A stretch of DNA of 64,000 nucleotides from Caulobacteraceae bacterium PMMR1 (GCA_000733915.1 JPOM01000001.1:434001-498000), one strand, 5' to 3'. Positions 45,498 through 55,906 are shown, counted from the first letter of the stretch. The notes: generated by a model from the sequence alone, not told the origin. Made by a program: numbers and translations.

Positions 45498-46529
45498 CTA
45501 GCTGTCGAGGCTATGAAGGTTGTTCACCCGGGATCGGGCTGAGAGAGTGGGGGTGCGAAGCTCCAACCTCTAGCCGTGAGACCCCGGATGAACATGCATA
45601 AGAATGCCCGGCTGACGCCGTCTGGTCGAGCCTTGTTGGCCGGTCGTGTTCAGTCTGGCTGGACGGTGAAGGCGGCGGCTTTGGCTGGCGGTGTATCGTT
45701 GCGGACGGCCTATAGGTGGCTGGGCCGGTGTTGTCGGGAGCCGAGCGAAGACTTCAAGGATCGCAGCTCGGCGCCCCGACGATGTCCGCGCCGGATTTCG
45801 CCGCAGCGCTTGGCCGAGATCGAGCGGCTGCGACGCCAGCGCATGAGCGGCGTGGCGATCGCCCGCCAGCTGGACATGCCGCGCTCGACGGTGGGCGCGA
45901 TCCTGCGGCGGCTCGGCCTGGGCAAGCTCTCGGCGCTGCAGCCGCGCGAGCCGGTGATCCGCTACGAGCGGGAGCGGCCCGGCGAGCTGCTGCACCTGGA
46001 CATCAAGAGCCTCGGCAAGATCGACGGCGTCGGCCACCGCATCACCGGGGATCGCGCCGGTCAGAGCCGCAAGCGCGGCATCGGCTGGGACCACCTGCAC
46101 GTCGCCATCGATGACGCCTCGCGGCTGGCCTACACGGAAGTCCTGCCCGGCCTGACCGGCGAAGACGCCGCCGGCTTCCTGGACCGCGCGCTCGCCTGGT
46201 ACGCCCGCCTGGGCGTAAAGGTGGAGCGGGTGATGACCGACAACGGCTCGGCCTACGTCTCAAGGCGCTTCGCCCAGACCCTGACGGCCGCCGGCGTGCG
46301 GCACGTCCGAACCCGGCCCTTCCGGCCGCGCACCAACGGCAAGGCCGAGCGCTTCATCCAGACCAGCTTGCGCGAATGGGCCTACGCACGGCCCTATGTC
46401 TCATCAGACCAACGCGCCGCCGCCATCGGACCCTGGACCGACGCCTATAACCTCGTCCGCCCCCACGCCGGCATCGGAGACCTCAGCCCCTGGCAAAGGC
46501 TGAACAACCTCCTTGGCAACGACAGCTAG
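45498..46529 (+). mobile_element. IS481-family element, copy 2, apparently intact
   Basis: A 1032-bp segment including CTAG at both ends (45498-45501, 46526-46529), which is the target duplication typical for IS481 relatives. Terminal inverted repeats share TGTCG and, further in, AGGTTGTTCA. It encodes a complete 317-residue transposase. It is in the same orientation as copy 1, about 23 kb away, with only a few substitutions. Confidence 0.92.
45576..46529 (+). CDS. IS481-family transposase
   Basis: A 317-residue transposase with an N-terminal HTH pair ([63 protein letters not shown]) and the rve catalytic core: D in [15 protein letters not shown] in [14 protein letters not shown] and E in [20 protein letters not shown]. 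All three acidic residues are present, so it may be active. The TAG stop is within the right-hand CTAG target copy. Confidence 0.92.
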   Translation: MRPRMNMHKNARLTPSGRALLAGRVQSGWTVKAAALAGGVSLRTAYRWLGRCCREPSEDFKDRSSAPRRCPRRISPQRLAEIERLRRQRMSGVAIARQLDMPRSTVGAILRRLGLGKLSALQPREPVIRYERERPGELLHLDIKSLGKIDGVGHRITGDRAGQSRKRGIGWDHLHVAIDDASRLAYTEVLPGLTGEDAAGFLDRALAWYARLGVKVERVMTDNGSAYVSRRFAQTLTAAGVRHVRTRPFRPRTNGKAERFIQTSLREWAYARPYVSSDQRAAAIGPWTDAYNLVRPHAGIGDLSPWQRLNNLLGNDS

Positions 46530-48445
46530 GCGGCGCGGCGGGGCCGTCGGGCGCGGTCCAGCACCGAGGGGCCGGGCTGGGCGCCAAAGCCGTCGCTGCC
46601 TCGAGGCGCCGTGCGGGGCTCCTCTTCGAAGAGCTCCGCCAGCTTCTCGACCATCGCGCCCGCCAGCTGCTCCACGTCCACGATGGTCACGGCGCGGCGA
46701 TAGTAGCGGGTCACGTCGTGGCCGATGCCGATCGCGATCAGCTCCACCGGCGAGCGGTCCTGGATTTCCGCGATCACCTGGCGCAGGTGGCGCTCCAGAT
46801 AGTGGCCGGAGTTCACCGACAGGGTGGAATCGTCCACCGGTGCGCCGTCGGAGATCACCATCAGGATCTTGCGCGCCTCGGGCCGGCCGATCAGGCGCTG
46901 GTGCGCCCAGATCAGGGCCTCGCCGTCGATGTTCTCCTTGAGCAGGCCCTCGCGCATCATCAGGCCGAGGTTGCGCCGCGCGCGGCGCCAGGGCGCGTCG
47001 GCGCTCTTGTAGATGATGTGGCGCAGGTCGTTGAGGCGGCCGGGCTGGGGCGGCTTGCCGGCCTTCAGCCATTCGTCCCGGGCCGAGCCGCCCTTCCACG
47101 CCCGGGTCGTGAAGCCCAGGATCTCGACCTTGACGCCGCAGCGCTCCAGCGTCCGCGCCAGGATGTCGGCGCACACCGCCGCCACCATGATCGGCCGCCC
47201 GCGCATCGACCCCGAGTTGTCGATCAGCAGCGAGACCACCGTGTCGCGGAACTCGGTGTCCTCCTCCTGCTTAAAGGACAGGGGCGCGGTGGGGTCGACG
47301 ACCACGCGGGTCAGGCGGCTGACGTCCAGCACGCCCTCCTCCAGGTCGAAGGACCAGGCGCGGTTCTGCTGGGCCAGCAGGCGGCGCTGCAGGCGGTTGG
47401 CCAGGCGTGAGACGACGCTGGAGAGCGCGGCCAGCTGCTGGTCGAGATAGGCGCGAAGCCGCGTGAGCTCCTCCGGATCGCAGAGGTCCACGGCGTCCAC
47501 GATCTCGTCGCCCGCCGTTGAGAACACCTTGTAGGCGGGCTCCGGCCGGCCCGGATCCTTGATGTCGGGGCGGGCGGGCTTCAGCCCTTCGCCGAGCTCG
47601 GGCGCCTCGTCTGAGAGGTCGGTGTCGTCGCCCTCCTCGACCTGCACGGCCTGATCGTCGGCGGCGGTCTGGCTCTGGTCGCCTTCCGTCTGCTCCATGG
47701 AGGCGCCCTCGGGGCTCTCGCCCTCGGAGCCGCCCTCCTCGCGGTCGCCCTCGTCGGGCTCCTGCTCGTCTTCGGGCGCCTCTTCGCTGGCGTCCTCCGA
47801 GGCGGCGTCGTCGGCGGAGTCGCCGAGGTCGAGGTCGCGGATGATGGTCTTGGCGACCCTGCCGAAGGCGGCCTGATCCTGGATCAGCCCGGCCAGGCGA
47901 TCCAGGGCCGCCCCGGCCTTGGCCTCGATCTCGGGGCGGAGCGCATCGACCAGCGCCTTGGCGCCGTCCGGCGCCGGCTCGCCGGTCAGGCGCTCGCGCA
48001 CGATAAGCCCCAAGATGTCGGCCACCGGGGCGTTGACCCGATCCTGGCGCGTCAGGCCGCGCTTCTCCAGGTCGCTTTCCAGCACGGCGCGCAGGTTCGC
48101 CTTCACCCCGCCGAGCGCATTGGCGCCGATCGCCTCCACCCGTGCGCTCTCCACCGCGTCGAAGCAGGCCGCGCCGCCGGCGTTCACAGGCGAAAGCTTC
48201 GCGTGGCGGGCGTCGTCGTGGTGGACGTAGCGCAGCGCCATGCGGTCGGCCATGCCGCGCAGCCGCGCCGCCTCCTTCAGGCTCAGGTCCCGCGGCGGGT
48301 GGGGCAGGGTCACGCGCGAGCCGCTCATGGCCGGTCCGTCGCCGGAGAACACGACCTCCAGGTCCGGCGTCTCCGCCAGGCTCCGCGCCGCCTGGGCCAG
48401 GGCGCGCTTGAAGGGTTCGGTCGGGCTCTCGGGCTTGTTGGCCAT
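46526..48445 (-). CDS. cobT: Cobaltochelatase subunit CobT
   Basis: A 639-residue CobT of the aerobic cobaltochelatase CobNST. N-terminal domain: [39 protein letters not shown] long acidic middle (about residues 215-290, Asp/Glu/Ser-rich) leads to the C-terminal von Willebrand A domain with [21 protein letters not shown]. Its TAG stop lies in the CTAG target of IS481 copy 2, so the coding sequence is intact. CobS, usually directly upstream, is not adjacent; a histidine kinase gene is there instead. Confidence 0.92.
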   Translation of the reverse strand: MANKPESPTEPFKRALAQAARSLAETPDLEVVFSGDGPAMSGSRVTLPHPPRDLSLKEAARLRGMADRMALRYVHHDDARHAKLSPVNAGGAACFDAVESARVEAIGANALGGVKANLRAVLESDLEKRGLTRQDRVNAPVADILGLIVRERLTGEPAPDGAKALVDALRPEIEAKAGAALDRLAGLIQDQAAFGRVAKTIIRDLDLGDSADDAASEDASEEAPEDEQEPDEGDREEGGSEGESPEGASMEQTEGDQSQTAADDQAVQVEEGDDTDLSDEAPELGEGLKPARPDIKDPGRPEPAYKVFSTAGDEIVDAVDLCDPEELTRLRAYLDQQLAALSSVVSRLANRLQRRLLAQQNRAWSFDLEEGVLDVSRLTRVVVDPTAPLSFKQEEDTEFRDTVVSLLIDNSGSMRGRPIMVAAVCADILARTLERCGVKVEILGFTTRAWKGGSARDEWLKAGKPPQPGRLNDLRHIIYKSADAPWRRARRNLGLMMREGLLKENIDGEALIWAHQRLIGRPEARKILMVISDGAPVDDSTLSVNSGHYLERHLRQVIAEIQDRSPVELIAIGIGHDVTRYYRRAVTIVDVEQLAGAMVEKLAELFEEEPRTAPRGSDGFGAQPGPSVLDRARRPRRAA

Positions 48446-48513
48446 GGTCCTACGTCAGATAGCGCCGCCCCGGCCCGCGTTGAAGCGGCAAACGGCGGCG
48501 CGCGCGCGGGCGC

Positions 48514-50217
48514 TCAGGCGGCCGCCTCGCCGGCCTCGGCCAGCACCGGCAGCCGCACCGTCACCGCCGTGCCCTCGCCGAGCTGGCTCTCCAGGGTCAT
48601 GGTCCCGCCGTGCAGGGCCGCCATGGCGCGGACCAGGGAGAGGCCAAGCCCGGCGCCCTGCACCCGCTGGGGCGCGTCGCCGGCCTGCTCGAAGGGGCGG
48701 CCCAGACGCCGCAGGTCCTCCGGCGCGATGCCGACGCCGGTGTCGGCGACCCCGATGACCAGGTCCGCGCCGGAGCGGGCGACGGACACGGTCACCACCC
48801 CGCCTTCGGGGGTGAACTTCAAGGCGTTGGAGACCAGGTTCAGCACGATCTGCTTCACCGCGCGGCGGTCGGCGTCGACGGTGAGCGGGTCGGGCGGGAG
48901 CACGGTGCGCAGCTGCACCCGCGCGTCCTCCGCCTGCAGCCGCATGAGCCGCAGCGCCGCCCCCACCGCGTCGCGCAGGTCGAAGACCTCGCGCGAGAGG
49001 GTGAAGCGCTCGGCCTCGATCTTGGACATGTCGAGCACGTCGTTGACCAGGTCGAGCAGGTGGGCGCCGGACTCGTGGATCAGCTGGGCGTAGTCGGCGT
49101 AGCGCTCCGGCATGGGGCCGAAGAGCTGGGTCCTCATGATGTCCGAAAAGCCCATGATGGCGTTTAGGGGCGTGCGGAGCTCGTGGCTCATATTGGCCAG
49201 GAAGCGGGCGCGGGCGCGGGTGGCGGCCTCGGCGCGATCGCGGTCCTTGAGCGCGGCGTCGCGCTCGGCTTCGGCCTGCAGGGTGCGGGCGCGCAGCTCA
49301 GGGTCGGCGCTGGTCTCCACCGGCGCGGGGCGGAGCGCCGCGGCGATGCGGCCGTCCGACATGCGGCGGAACTCCGCGCGCAGGGTCCGAACGTGAGGCG
49401 AGGCGCTGCGGAAGGTGCAGGCGGCGTGGCCATGGTCGAGGCATTCGCCCAGGCACGCGCGCACCCGGCCCTGATCCTCGGGCAGCACGCCGGGCAGCAG
49501 GCCCTCGGCCGCGAGCACGCTTTCCGGCACGCCGAGCGTCTCGTCGCCGAACGCGGCGTCCGCGGTCCCGTCGCGATGCAGCACCAGGGCCTGGACGGGC
49601 AGCTGCTGCAGCAGGATCTCGAAGCCGGCCAGGGCGGGCGCGGCCTCGGCCCCCGGCGCGCGGGAGGCCAGCCCGGGCAGGCGCAGGCTGAGCCCCGCCG
49701 CGCCCGCGACCAGGGCGACGATCCCCGTGCAGCCGAGCAGGGCGGCCTGAACCCCCGCCACCGGGGGCGGCGCGACCCTGAGCGCGGCGAAGAGGATCAA
49801 CGCCAGGGCCGCTGCGCCGGTCGCCGCCGCGCCCTCCGCCCAGAGCCCGCCCAGGGCGCCGGACGCCAGCAGCGGCGCGAGGGTCCAGCTGGCCAGAGGA
49901 CCCGCCGGCCCGCCCGCCGTTGCGCCCGCCGCCACAGCGGCGACCGTCCAGATGGCGAGCAGGCCCAGCCGCGCCTTGCCCTCAGCGCGCCATACCCAGC
50001 CGATCAGGCCCGGAGCCGCCCCCGCAAGCAGCGCGCCGGCCGAGGCGCCCGACGCCCCGCCGAATACGATCATGAAGAGGGCGGCGGCCGCAGCGACCGC
50101 CAGCGCCCAGGCCGCGTGCCAGGCCTGCTGCGGCGAGGCGGCGAACAGCGCAAGCCGCGCCGCGCCCGAGGGCTGCGGGCGGTCCCCGGCCGGAAGGCTC
50201 GTCGCCGAATCCGTCAT
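48514..50217 (-). CDS. divJ: Membrane sensor histidine kinase, DivJ-like
   Basis: A 567-residue kinase with six to seven N-terminal hydrophobic segments (to about residue 190), a PAS-like middle region (VQALVLHRDGTADAAFGDETLGV) and a HisKA/HATPase core: RFLANMSHELRTPLNAIMGFSDIMRTQLFGPM, N box VLNLVSNALKFTPEGG, VADTGVGIAPEDLRRLGRPF and AGLGLSLVRAMAALHGGTM. The core resembles Caulobacter DivJ, the kinase for DivK and PleD at the stalked pole. ATG 50217 is the natural start. The name rests on remembered similarity and architecture. Confidence 0.7.
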   Translation of the reverse strand: MTDSATSLPAGDRPQPSGAARLALFAASPQQAWHAAWALAVAAAAALFMIVFGGASGASAGALLAGAAPGLIGWVWRAEGKARLGLLAIWTVAAVAAGATAGGPAGPLASWTLAPLLASGALGGLWAEGAAATGAAALALILFAALRVAPPPVAGVQAALLGCTGIVALVAGAAGLSLRLPGLASRAPGAEAAPALAGFEILLQQLPVQALVLHRDGTADAAFGDETLGVPESVLAAEGLLPGVLPEDQGRVRACLGECLDHGHAACTFRSASPHVRTLRAEFRRMSDGRIAAALRPAPVETSADPELRARTLQAEAERDAALKDRDRAEAATRARARFLANMSHELRTPLNAIMGFSDIMRTQLFGPMPERYADYAQLIHESGAHLLDLVNDVLDMSKIEAERFTLSREVFDLRDAVGAALRLMRLQAEDARVQLRTVLPPDPLTVDADRRAVKQIVLNLVSNALKFTPEGGVVTVSVARSGADLVIGVADTGVGIAPEDLRRLGRPFEQAGDAPQRVQGAGLGLSLVRAMAALHGGTMTLESQLGEGTAVTVRLPVLAEAGEAAA

Positions 50218-50345
50218 GTGCGCAGAAGAGTATAGCGGCTCGGTCCGCGGGCGTGAGCGCGCTCGCGCGCCGGGCGTGCGGCGCAATGGCTCCGCTCCGA
50301 GGCCCCGCTCCGAGGCCCCGGTCCGATGCCCCGTTCCGGCGGGGG

Positions 50346-51032
50346 CTAGAAATCCAGGTCGTCGTAGTGCGCGGCGGGCGGCAGGCCGGGCTGCCGGTCC
50401 GCTAGCAGCGGGCGGAAGGCGGGGCGCGACTTGATCCGGGCGTACCAGGTCTTGGCGGCGGGGAAGTCATCCCAGGGCGCCTCGCCGACATAGTCCACCA
50501 CCGACAGATGCGCCGCGGCGGCGAAGTCGGCCCAGCTCAGCCGGCCGCCGGCGAGCCAGTCCCGCTCCCCCGCCAGGCGGTCCAGATAGCCGAGGTGCGC
50601 GCGAAGCGCCTCGCGCCCCCGCCTCAGGAGGGCGAGTTCGGGCGCGCCGAGGCCCAGCAGGCGCTTCTCCATCTTCTCGTGCAGCAGCAGGCCGTTGACG
50701 TCGGAGTCGAACTTGCGGTCGAACCACTGCACCAGCCGCAGGGTCTCGGCGCGTTCGAGGGGCTCTTCGGCCAGCAGCCGCGCGCCCGTCTCAACCGACT
50801 CCAGCCTGTCCAGGATGGCGCGGCTCTCACACAGGACCAGCACGCCCTCGGGCCCGCTCTCCACCAGCACGGGGGGCAGGCCCGACGGGTTCAGCCGCAG
50901 CAGCTCCTCCGGCTGCTCCCAGTAGCGCACGACCGCCTCGCGGAACGGCAGGCGCTTCTCCCCCAGCGCCAGGCGGACCTGGCGCGAGAAGGGGTCGAGC
51001 GGAAAGTGGTGCAGGAGGCGGTCGACGGGCAT
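50346..51032 (-). CDS. fzlA: Glutathione S-transferase family protein, probable FzlA
   Basis: A 228-residue GST-fold protein. N-domain: LLHHFPLDPFSRQVRLALGEKRLPFREAVVRYWEQPEELLRLNPSGLPPVLV, CESRAILDRLE. C-domain: LSWADFAAAAHLSVVDYVGEAPWDDFP and the C-terminal tail SRPAFRPLLADRQPGLPPAAHYDDLDF. The conserved tail pattern is the kind described for FzlA, an FtsZ-binding GST homologue essential in Caulobacter division. FzlA is the most likely identity, but a catalytic GST cannot be excluded from sequence. Neighbours a DivJ-like kinase. Confidence 0.65.
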   Translation of the reverse strand: MPVDRLLHHFPLDPFSRQVRLALGEKRLPFREAVVRYWEQPEELLRLNPSGLPPVLVESGPEGVLVLCESRAILDRLESVETGARLLAEEPLERAETLRLVQWFDRKFDSDVNGLLLHEKMEKRLLGLGAPELALLRRGREALRAHLGYLDRLAGERDWLAGGRLSWADFAAAAHLSVVDYVGEAPWDDFPAAKTWYARIKSRPAFRPLLADRQPGLPPAAHYDDLDF

Positions 51033-51142
51033 CTTGAGCCCTGCGGATGGACCCCTGGACCGTGGCGCGCAACGTTTAAGCGTCCGTTGACCGTGCGCTT
51101 ACGCGCTGCACGGGCGAGCGGGCCGCGCTATATGCAGCGGCG

Positions 51143-51601
51143 ATGGCTCTGCTTCCGAAATCCCGCAAGGCCCGCATGCGGCTGCTCACGGTCGCGATCG
51201 CCGCGCCGATCCTGGCCGGGTCGGTGGGCCTGTCGCTCTACGCCATGGGCGATGCGGGGGAGTTCTTTTTCTCGCCGAGCCAGGCGGCGGCCAAGCGCGT
51301 TCTCCCCGGACGGACGATCCGGCTGGGCGGGCTGGTCGAGGCGGGCAGCGTGCGCAAGCTGCCCGACGGCACGGTGGAGTTCGGGGTGACCGACCGCCGC
51401 GACGTCGACCGCGTCTTGTACCGGGGCGACCTGCCCGACCTGTTCCGCGAGGGCCAGGGCGTTGTGACCCGCGGCGCCTTCCGCCCGGACGGCGTCTTCG
51501 AGGCGCAGGAGGTGCTGGCCAAGCACGATGAGCGCTACATGCCCAAGGAGGTCGCCGACGCCCTGAAGCGCTCCGGCGAGTGGCGGGGGCGCACGCCGTG
51601 A
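51143..51601 (+). CDS. ccmE: Cytochrome c-type biogenesis haem chaperone
   Basis: A 152-residue CcmE: a cytoplasmic basic start, one TM anchor (LLTVAIAAPILAGSVGLSLYAM), the OB-fold (RTIRLGGLVEAGSVRKLPDGTVEFGVTD...VVTRGAFRPDGVFEAQEVLAKHDERYMPKEV) with the covalent haem His in HDERY. It passes haem from CcmABCD to CcmF. ATG 51143; its TGA overlaps the ccmF GTG start. Confidence 0.95.
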   Translation: MALLPKSRKARMRLLTVAIAAPILAGSVGLSLYAMGDAGEFFFSPSQAAAKRVLPGRTIRLGGLVEAGSVRKLPDGTVEFGVTDRRDVDRVLYRGDLPDLFREGQGVVTRGAFRPDGVFEAQEVLAKHDERYMPKEVADALKRSGEWRGRTP

Positions 51602-53594
51602 TCGCGGAGTTCGGCGCCTTCGCCTTGATCCTGGCGCTCGTCCTGTCCGCCGCCCAGACCGGGCTGCTCGCTGCGGCGCGCCTGCGGGGCGACGCGGGTC
51701 TGAGGGGCGCAGGCGAGGGGGCGGCGGTCGGGGCGGCGCTGGCGGTGGCGGCCGCCTTCTTCGCCCTGATGTGGGCCTTCGTGACGTCGGACTTCTCCGT
51801 CGCCAACGTCGCGGCCAACTCGCACACCGACAAGCCGCTGCTCTACAAGGTCGCCGCGGTCTGGGGCAGCCACGAAGGCTCCATGCTGCTCTGGAACCTC
51901 GCCCTGACCGGGTTCGGGGCGGCGGTCGCCCTGCGCGGCGGCGCGATCCCTGTGCGGCTCAAAAGCACGGCCTTGGCGGTGCAGGGGAGCCTCGGCCTGC
52001 TCTTCCTCAGCTACACGGCCCTGGCGTCCAATCCGTTCCTGCGCACGGCCCAGCCGCCAGTGGAGGGCGCCTCCCTCAACCCGATCCTGCAGGACCCGTT
52101 CCTGGCGATCCACCCGCCCTTCCTCTACTCCGGCTACGTCGGGTTCTCGGTCGTGTTCAGCTTCGCCGTCGCCGCCCTGATCGAGGGGCGCGTGGATGCG
52201 GCCTGGGCGCGCTGGGTCCGGCCCTGGACCCTGGCCGCGTGGAGCCTGCTGACCGTGGGCATCACGCTTGGCTCGTTCTGGGCCTATTACGAGCTCGGCT
52301 GGGGCGGCTGGTGGTTCTGGGACCCGGTCGAGAACGCCAGCTTCATGCCCTGGCTGGTCGGGACGGCGCTGCTGCACTCCGCCATCGTCACCGAGAAGCG
52401 CGGCGCGCTGGGGGGCTGGACGGTGTTCCTGGGCCTGGCGGGGTTCAGCTTCGCCATGCTGGGGGCGTTCCTGGTGCGCTCCGGCGTGCTGACCAGCGTG
52501 CACGCGTTTGCGGTCGATCCGCGCCGGGGCGTGCTGCTGCTCGCCATCCTGGCGCTGGCGAGCGGGGCGGGCTTCGGCCTGTTCGCCTGGCGGGCGGGCA
52601 AGATCGCCCCCGGCGGCCTGTTCCAGCCCGTCAGCCGGGAAGGCGCGCTGGTGCTGAACAACATCTTCCTGGCCGCGGCGACGGCGACGGTGGCGCTTGG
52701 CACGCTCTACCCGCTCGTGCGCCAAGCGCTGGGCGGCGAGCCGATCAGCGTGGGCGCGCCCTACTTCGCCCTGACCTTCGCGCCGATCATGGCGGCGTGC
52801 CTGCTGCTGGCGCCCGTGGGCCCTCTGCTGGCGTGGAAGCGCGCCCAGGCGGGCCAGGCGCTGGCGCGGCTGAGGGCGGCCGGGCTGGTCGCGGGGGCGG
52901 CGGGCCTGCTCGCCTTCGTCGTCTTCGAGCCCCGCAGCGCCCTGGCCGCCGTCGGCGTGGCGCTCGGCGGGTGGCTGGTCGCCGGCGCGATCGTCGAGCT
53001 CGCCGGCCGCGCCAAGGCGCGTGCGGGCTCCCCGGCCGCGTCCCTGCGGCGGCTGGCCGGCCTGCCGCGCGGGGCCTGGGGCATGACCCTGGCGCACCTG
53101 GGGCTGGGGGTCTTCGTGCTGGGCGCGTCCGTGGAGACCAGCTTCCGCCAGGAGGCGGCGAGCGCCCTGCCGCTCGGCGGCTCCCTCCGCGTGGGCGCCT
53201 ACCAGCTGACTCTGCAGACGGTCGCCGGCTACGACGGCCCGAACTTCGACGCCGACCGCGCGGTGATCCGCGTGCAGCCGCCCGCGGCTTAGCTTTCGAC
53301 GTCACGCCCGAGCGCCGCTTCTATCCCGCCCAGCGCCAGACCACCTCCAAGATCGCCCTGAGGCGCGTGGGGCTGGGAGACCTCTACGTCGTGCTGGGCG
53401 AGGCGCGGCCCGCGGCGAAGGGCGGCTCGGCCTGGCTGGTGCGCGCTTACGTGAACCCCTGGGCGCGCCTGATCTTCGCCGGCCCGATCCTGATGGCGCT
53501 GGGCGGCGCGCTGAGCCTCTCGGACGGGCGCCTGCGCCTGGCCGCCGGGCCCGTCGGCGCCCCGGCCCGCGCCCGTCCCGGCCCAGCGGAATGA
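51598..53594 (+). pseudogene. ccmF: Haem lyase CcmF, frameshifted near the C-terminus
   Basis: The frame from GTG 51598 gives a classic multi-TM CcmF: KVAAVWGSHEGSMLLWNLAL, the haem-handling WWD domain GWGGWWFWDPVENASFMPWLVGTALLHS, and FLVRSGVLTSVHAFA. At about 53260-53285 the frame breaks and a TAG follows at 53290; the real C-terminus (LAFDVTPERRFYPAQRQTTSKIALRR...VNPWARLIFAGPILMALGGALSLSD) continues in another frame to 53594, where it overlaps the ccmH ATG. One missing base explains it. The loss removes the last TM helix. As c-type cytochrome maturation needs CcmF, a sequencing indel is quite possible. Confidence 0.88.
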
Positions 53595-54073
53595 TGACGC
53601 TTCGCCCGCTCGCGCTGATCGCCGCCGCCCTGGCCCTAGCCGCCGCGCCTGCGCCCGCGCCGGACGTCCCCCTGGGCGACCCCGCCCAGGAGTCCCACGC
53701 CCGCGCCCTGTTCCGCGAGGTCCGCTGCCTCGTCTGCCAGAACGAGAGTATCGACGACTCCGAGGCCGACCTCGCCGCAGACCTGCGCCGCATCGTCAGG
53801 TCCGAGGTCGCGCAGGGCCGCTCGGACGCGGAGATCAAGCGCTTCCTGGTGGAGCGCTACGGCCAGTTCGTGCTGTTCCGCCCCGCCTTCGACCTCGGCA
53901 ATGCGGCGCTCTGGCTTGCGCCCTTCCTGCTGATCGCGGCGACGGGCGGCTGGGCGCTCACGCGCGCGCTCGGCAAGTCCTCGGAAACAGAGCCGCCCCT
54001 CGATGCGGAAGAAGAGGCGCGCCTGGCGTTTCTCGCCGAAACCGCCCGGAAAGCTGAGCCGGACAGGATTTAG
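53591..54073 (+). CDS. ccmH: Cytochrome c biogenesis protein CcmH/CycL
   Basis: A 160-residue thiol-redox protein: signal peptide (LALIAAALALAAAPAPAP), the catalytic FREVRCLVCQNESIDDSEADLAADLRRIV with RCxxC, then YGQFVLFRPAFD and a C-terminal TM (ALWLAPFLLIAATGGWAL). It reduces apocytochrome c haem-binding Cys pairs with CcmF and CcmI. ATG 53591 overlaps the end of the ccmF C-terminal frame. CcmG (DsbE) is not found between ccmF and ccmH, where it commonly sits. Confidence 0.93.
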   Translation: MMTLRPLALIAAALALAAAPAPAPDVPLGDPAQESHARALFREVRCLVCQNESIDDSEADLAADLRRIVRSEVAQGRSDAEIKRFLVERYGQFVLFRPAFDLGNAALWLAPFLLIAATGGWALTRALGKSSETEPPLDAEEEARLAFLAETARKAEPDRI

Positions 54074-54230
54074 CCGCAACTCGGCCCAACGATTGGCTAA
54101 GGCCTTGCCTTCTAGCTTCGGCTGACGACATTGGCCGGCGTGCGGCAACCCGCGCCCGGCCCGACCATTTGGCATCTGGGCGCGGGCGGGTCGGCGGCCT
54201 CGCGCAGCGGACAAGGATCGAAGAGAGCCC

Positions 54231-55838
54231 ATGGCTTTGAAGACGGGTTTCCTGGCGGGCGCGCTCGCGGGCGTGGGTCTGGCGGCGGTGGCCGCTGCGG
54301 GGGTGGGGCTGAAGTGGCCCGAGACGGTGGCCGAGCCCGCCCGCGCTCCGCTCATTCCGGCGGTCGCGCCGGCCGGGGCGCCTCCCGGCGGGCCGCAGTC
54401 CTTCGCCGACATCTTCGAGCGCGTCGCGCCGGCGGTGGTCTCCATCGACGTGACCTCCCGGATCGATCCGCGGACGCTGGGCATCCAGGCCTTGCCGTTC
54501 CCCTTCAACCTGCCGCCGGGCCTGGACGGGGACGAGGGCGACGACACGCCTCAGGCGACGCCTGCGCCCCGCGGACGCGGCGGCTCGGGCTCAGGCTCCG
54601 GCTCGGGGTCTTCCCGGTCGCGTCGCTTCCCAGAGGCCCAGGCCACCGGATCGGGCTTCTTCATCTCGCCGGACGGCTACATCGTCACCAACAACCACGT
54701 GGTGGAGAACGCCGAGTCCATCACGGTGCGCCTGAACGACAAGCGCGAGCTGAAGGCGCGCGTCGTGGGCCGCGACCCCAACACCGACCTCGCGGTCGTC
54801 AAGGTCGAGGGCGCGAACTTCCCCTATGTCAGCTTCGAGACTCAGGCGCGGCCGCGGGTCGGCGACTGGGTGCTGGCGGTCGGCAACCCCTATAACCTGG
54901 GCGGCACCGCGACGGCCGGGATCATTTCCGCCTATGGGCGGGACATCGGCGACCAGTTCGTCGACTACCTTCAGATCGACGCGCCCATCAATCGGGGAAA
55001 CTCCGGCGGTCCGACATTTGACGTCTATGGCCGGGTGATCGGGGTGAACACGGCGATCTTCTCGCCCTCCGGCGGCTCAGTCGGCATCGGCTTCGCCATC
55101 CCGGCGGACATCGCCGACAGCGTCACCCGCCAGCTCATGGCCGGGCGGACCGTCGCACGCGGCTACCTTGGCGTCTCCATCCAGTCCATCACCAAGGACA
55201 TCGCGGACAGCCTGGGCATCAAGGCCAACGAGGGGGCGCTCGTGGGCGACGTGATCCCCGGCGGTCCGGGCGACAAGGCGGGGCTCAAGAGCTTCGACGT
55301 CATCGTCAGCGTCGATGGGCATCCGGTGACCAGCGCCTCGGAGCTGACCCGTAACGTGGCGGCCGCCAAGCCGGGCGAGCTGATCCGGCTGCGGGTGCTG
55401 CGCGAGGGACGCCCCATCGAGATCGTCGCGCGATCCGGCACGCGCCCCTCCGAGGCCGAGCTGAATAAGCAGAATGGGGGCGATGAGGGCGGGTCCACGG
55501 CGCCGAACGGCGGCGGCAAGGCCAGCCCCGCGGAGCCGTCGGTTCTCGGCCTTCGGCTCGCGCCGCTCGACGAGGCGGCCCGGCGACGCTTCGGCATCGG
55601 GTCGACCGTGCGGGGCGTGGTGGTCGAAGGCGTGGCGCCCGGCTCGAGCGCGGCGGACCTCGGCCTGAAGCGCGGCGACGTGATCGTGCAGGTCGGCCAG
55701 GGCCGGCCGGCGAACACCCCGGCCGACGTGCAGGCCGCCGTGGCTGAGGCTCGCAAGGCCGGGCGGCCCTCCGTTCTGCTGCTCGTCTCACGGGATGGCC
55801 GAACCGTGTTTGCGCCCCTTAAGCTCGACTCCAAGTGA
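54231..55838 (+). CDS. degP: Deg/HtrA family periplasmic serine protease
   Basis: A 535-residue DegP/DegQ-like protease: membrane anchor or signal (about residues 1-25), catalytic His in [12 protein letters not shown], Asp in [11 protein letters not shown] and Ser in [12 protein letters not shown], then two PDZ domains ([48 protein letters not shown]...[28 protein letters not shown]). A Gly/Ser-rich insertion (about residues 115-125) precedes the His, a low-complexity linker not typical of DegP. Quality control in the envelope. Follows ccmH by 157 bp. Confidence 0.9.
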   Translation: MALKTGFLAGALAGVGLAAVAAAGVGLKWPETVAEPARAPLIPAVAPAGAPPGGPQSFADIFERVAPAVVSIDVTSRIDPRTLGIQALPFPFNLPPGLDGDEGDDTPQATPAPRGRGGSGSGSGSGSSRSRRFPEAQATGSGFFISPDGYIVTNNHVVENAESITVRLNDKRELKARVVGRDPNTDLAVVKVEGANFPYVSFETQARPRVGDWVLAVGNPYNLGGTATAGIISAYGRDIGDQFVDYLQIDAPINRGNSGGPTFDVYGRVIGVNTAIFSPSGGSVGIGFAIPADIADSVTRQLMAGRTVARGYLGVSIQSITKDIADSLGIKANEGALVGDVIPGGPGDKAGLKSFDVIVSVDGHPVTSASELTRNVAAAKPGELIRLRVLREGRPIEIVARSGTRPSEAELNKQNGGDEGGSTAPNGGGKASPAEPSVLGLRLAPLDEAARRRFGIGSTVRGVVVEGVAPGSSAADLGLKRGDVIVQVGQGRPANTPADVQAAVAEARKAGRPSVLLLVSRDGRTVFAPLKLDSK

Positions 55839-55906
55839 GTCGGGTCGGGTGACCCGGGCGGCGGGCCGAGCCGGGCCGCCGCCGGGCCTAGGGGAGGGGG
55901 GCGCGA

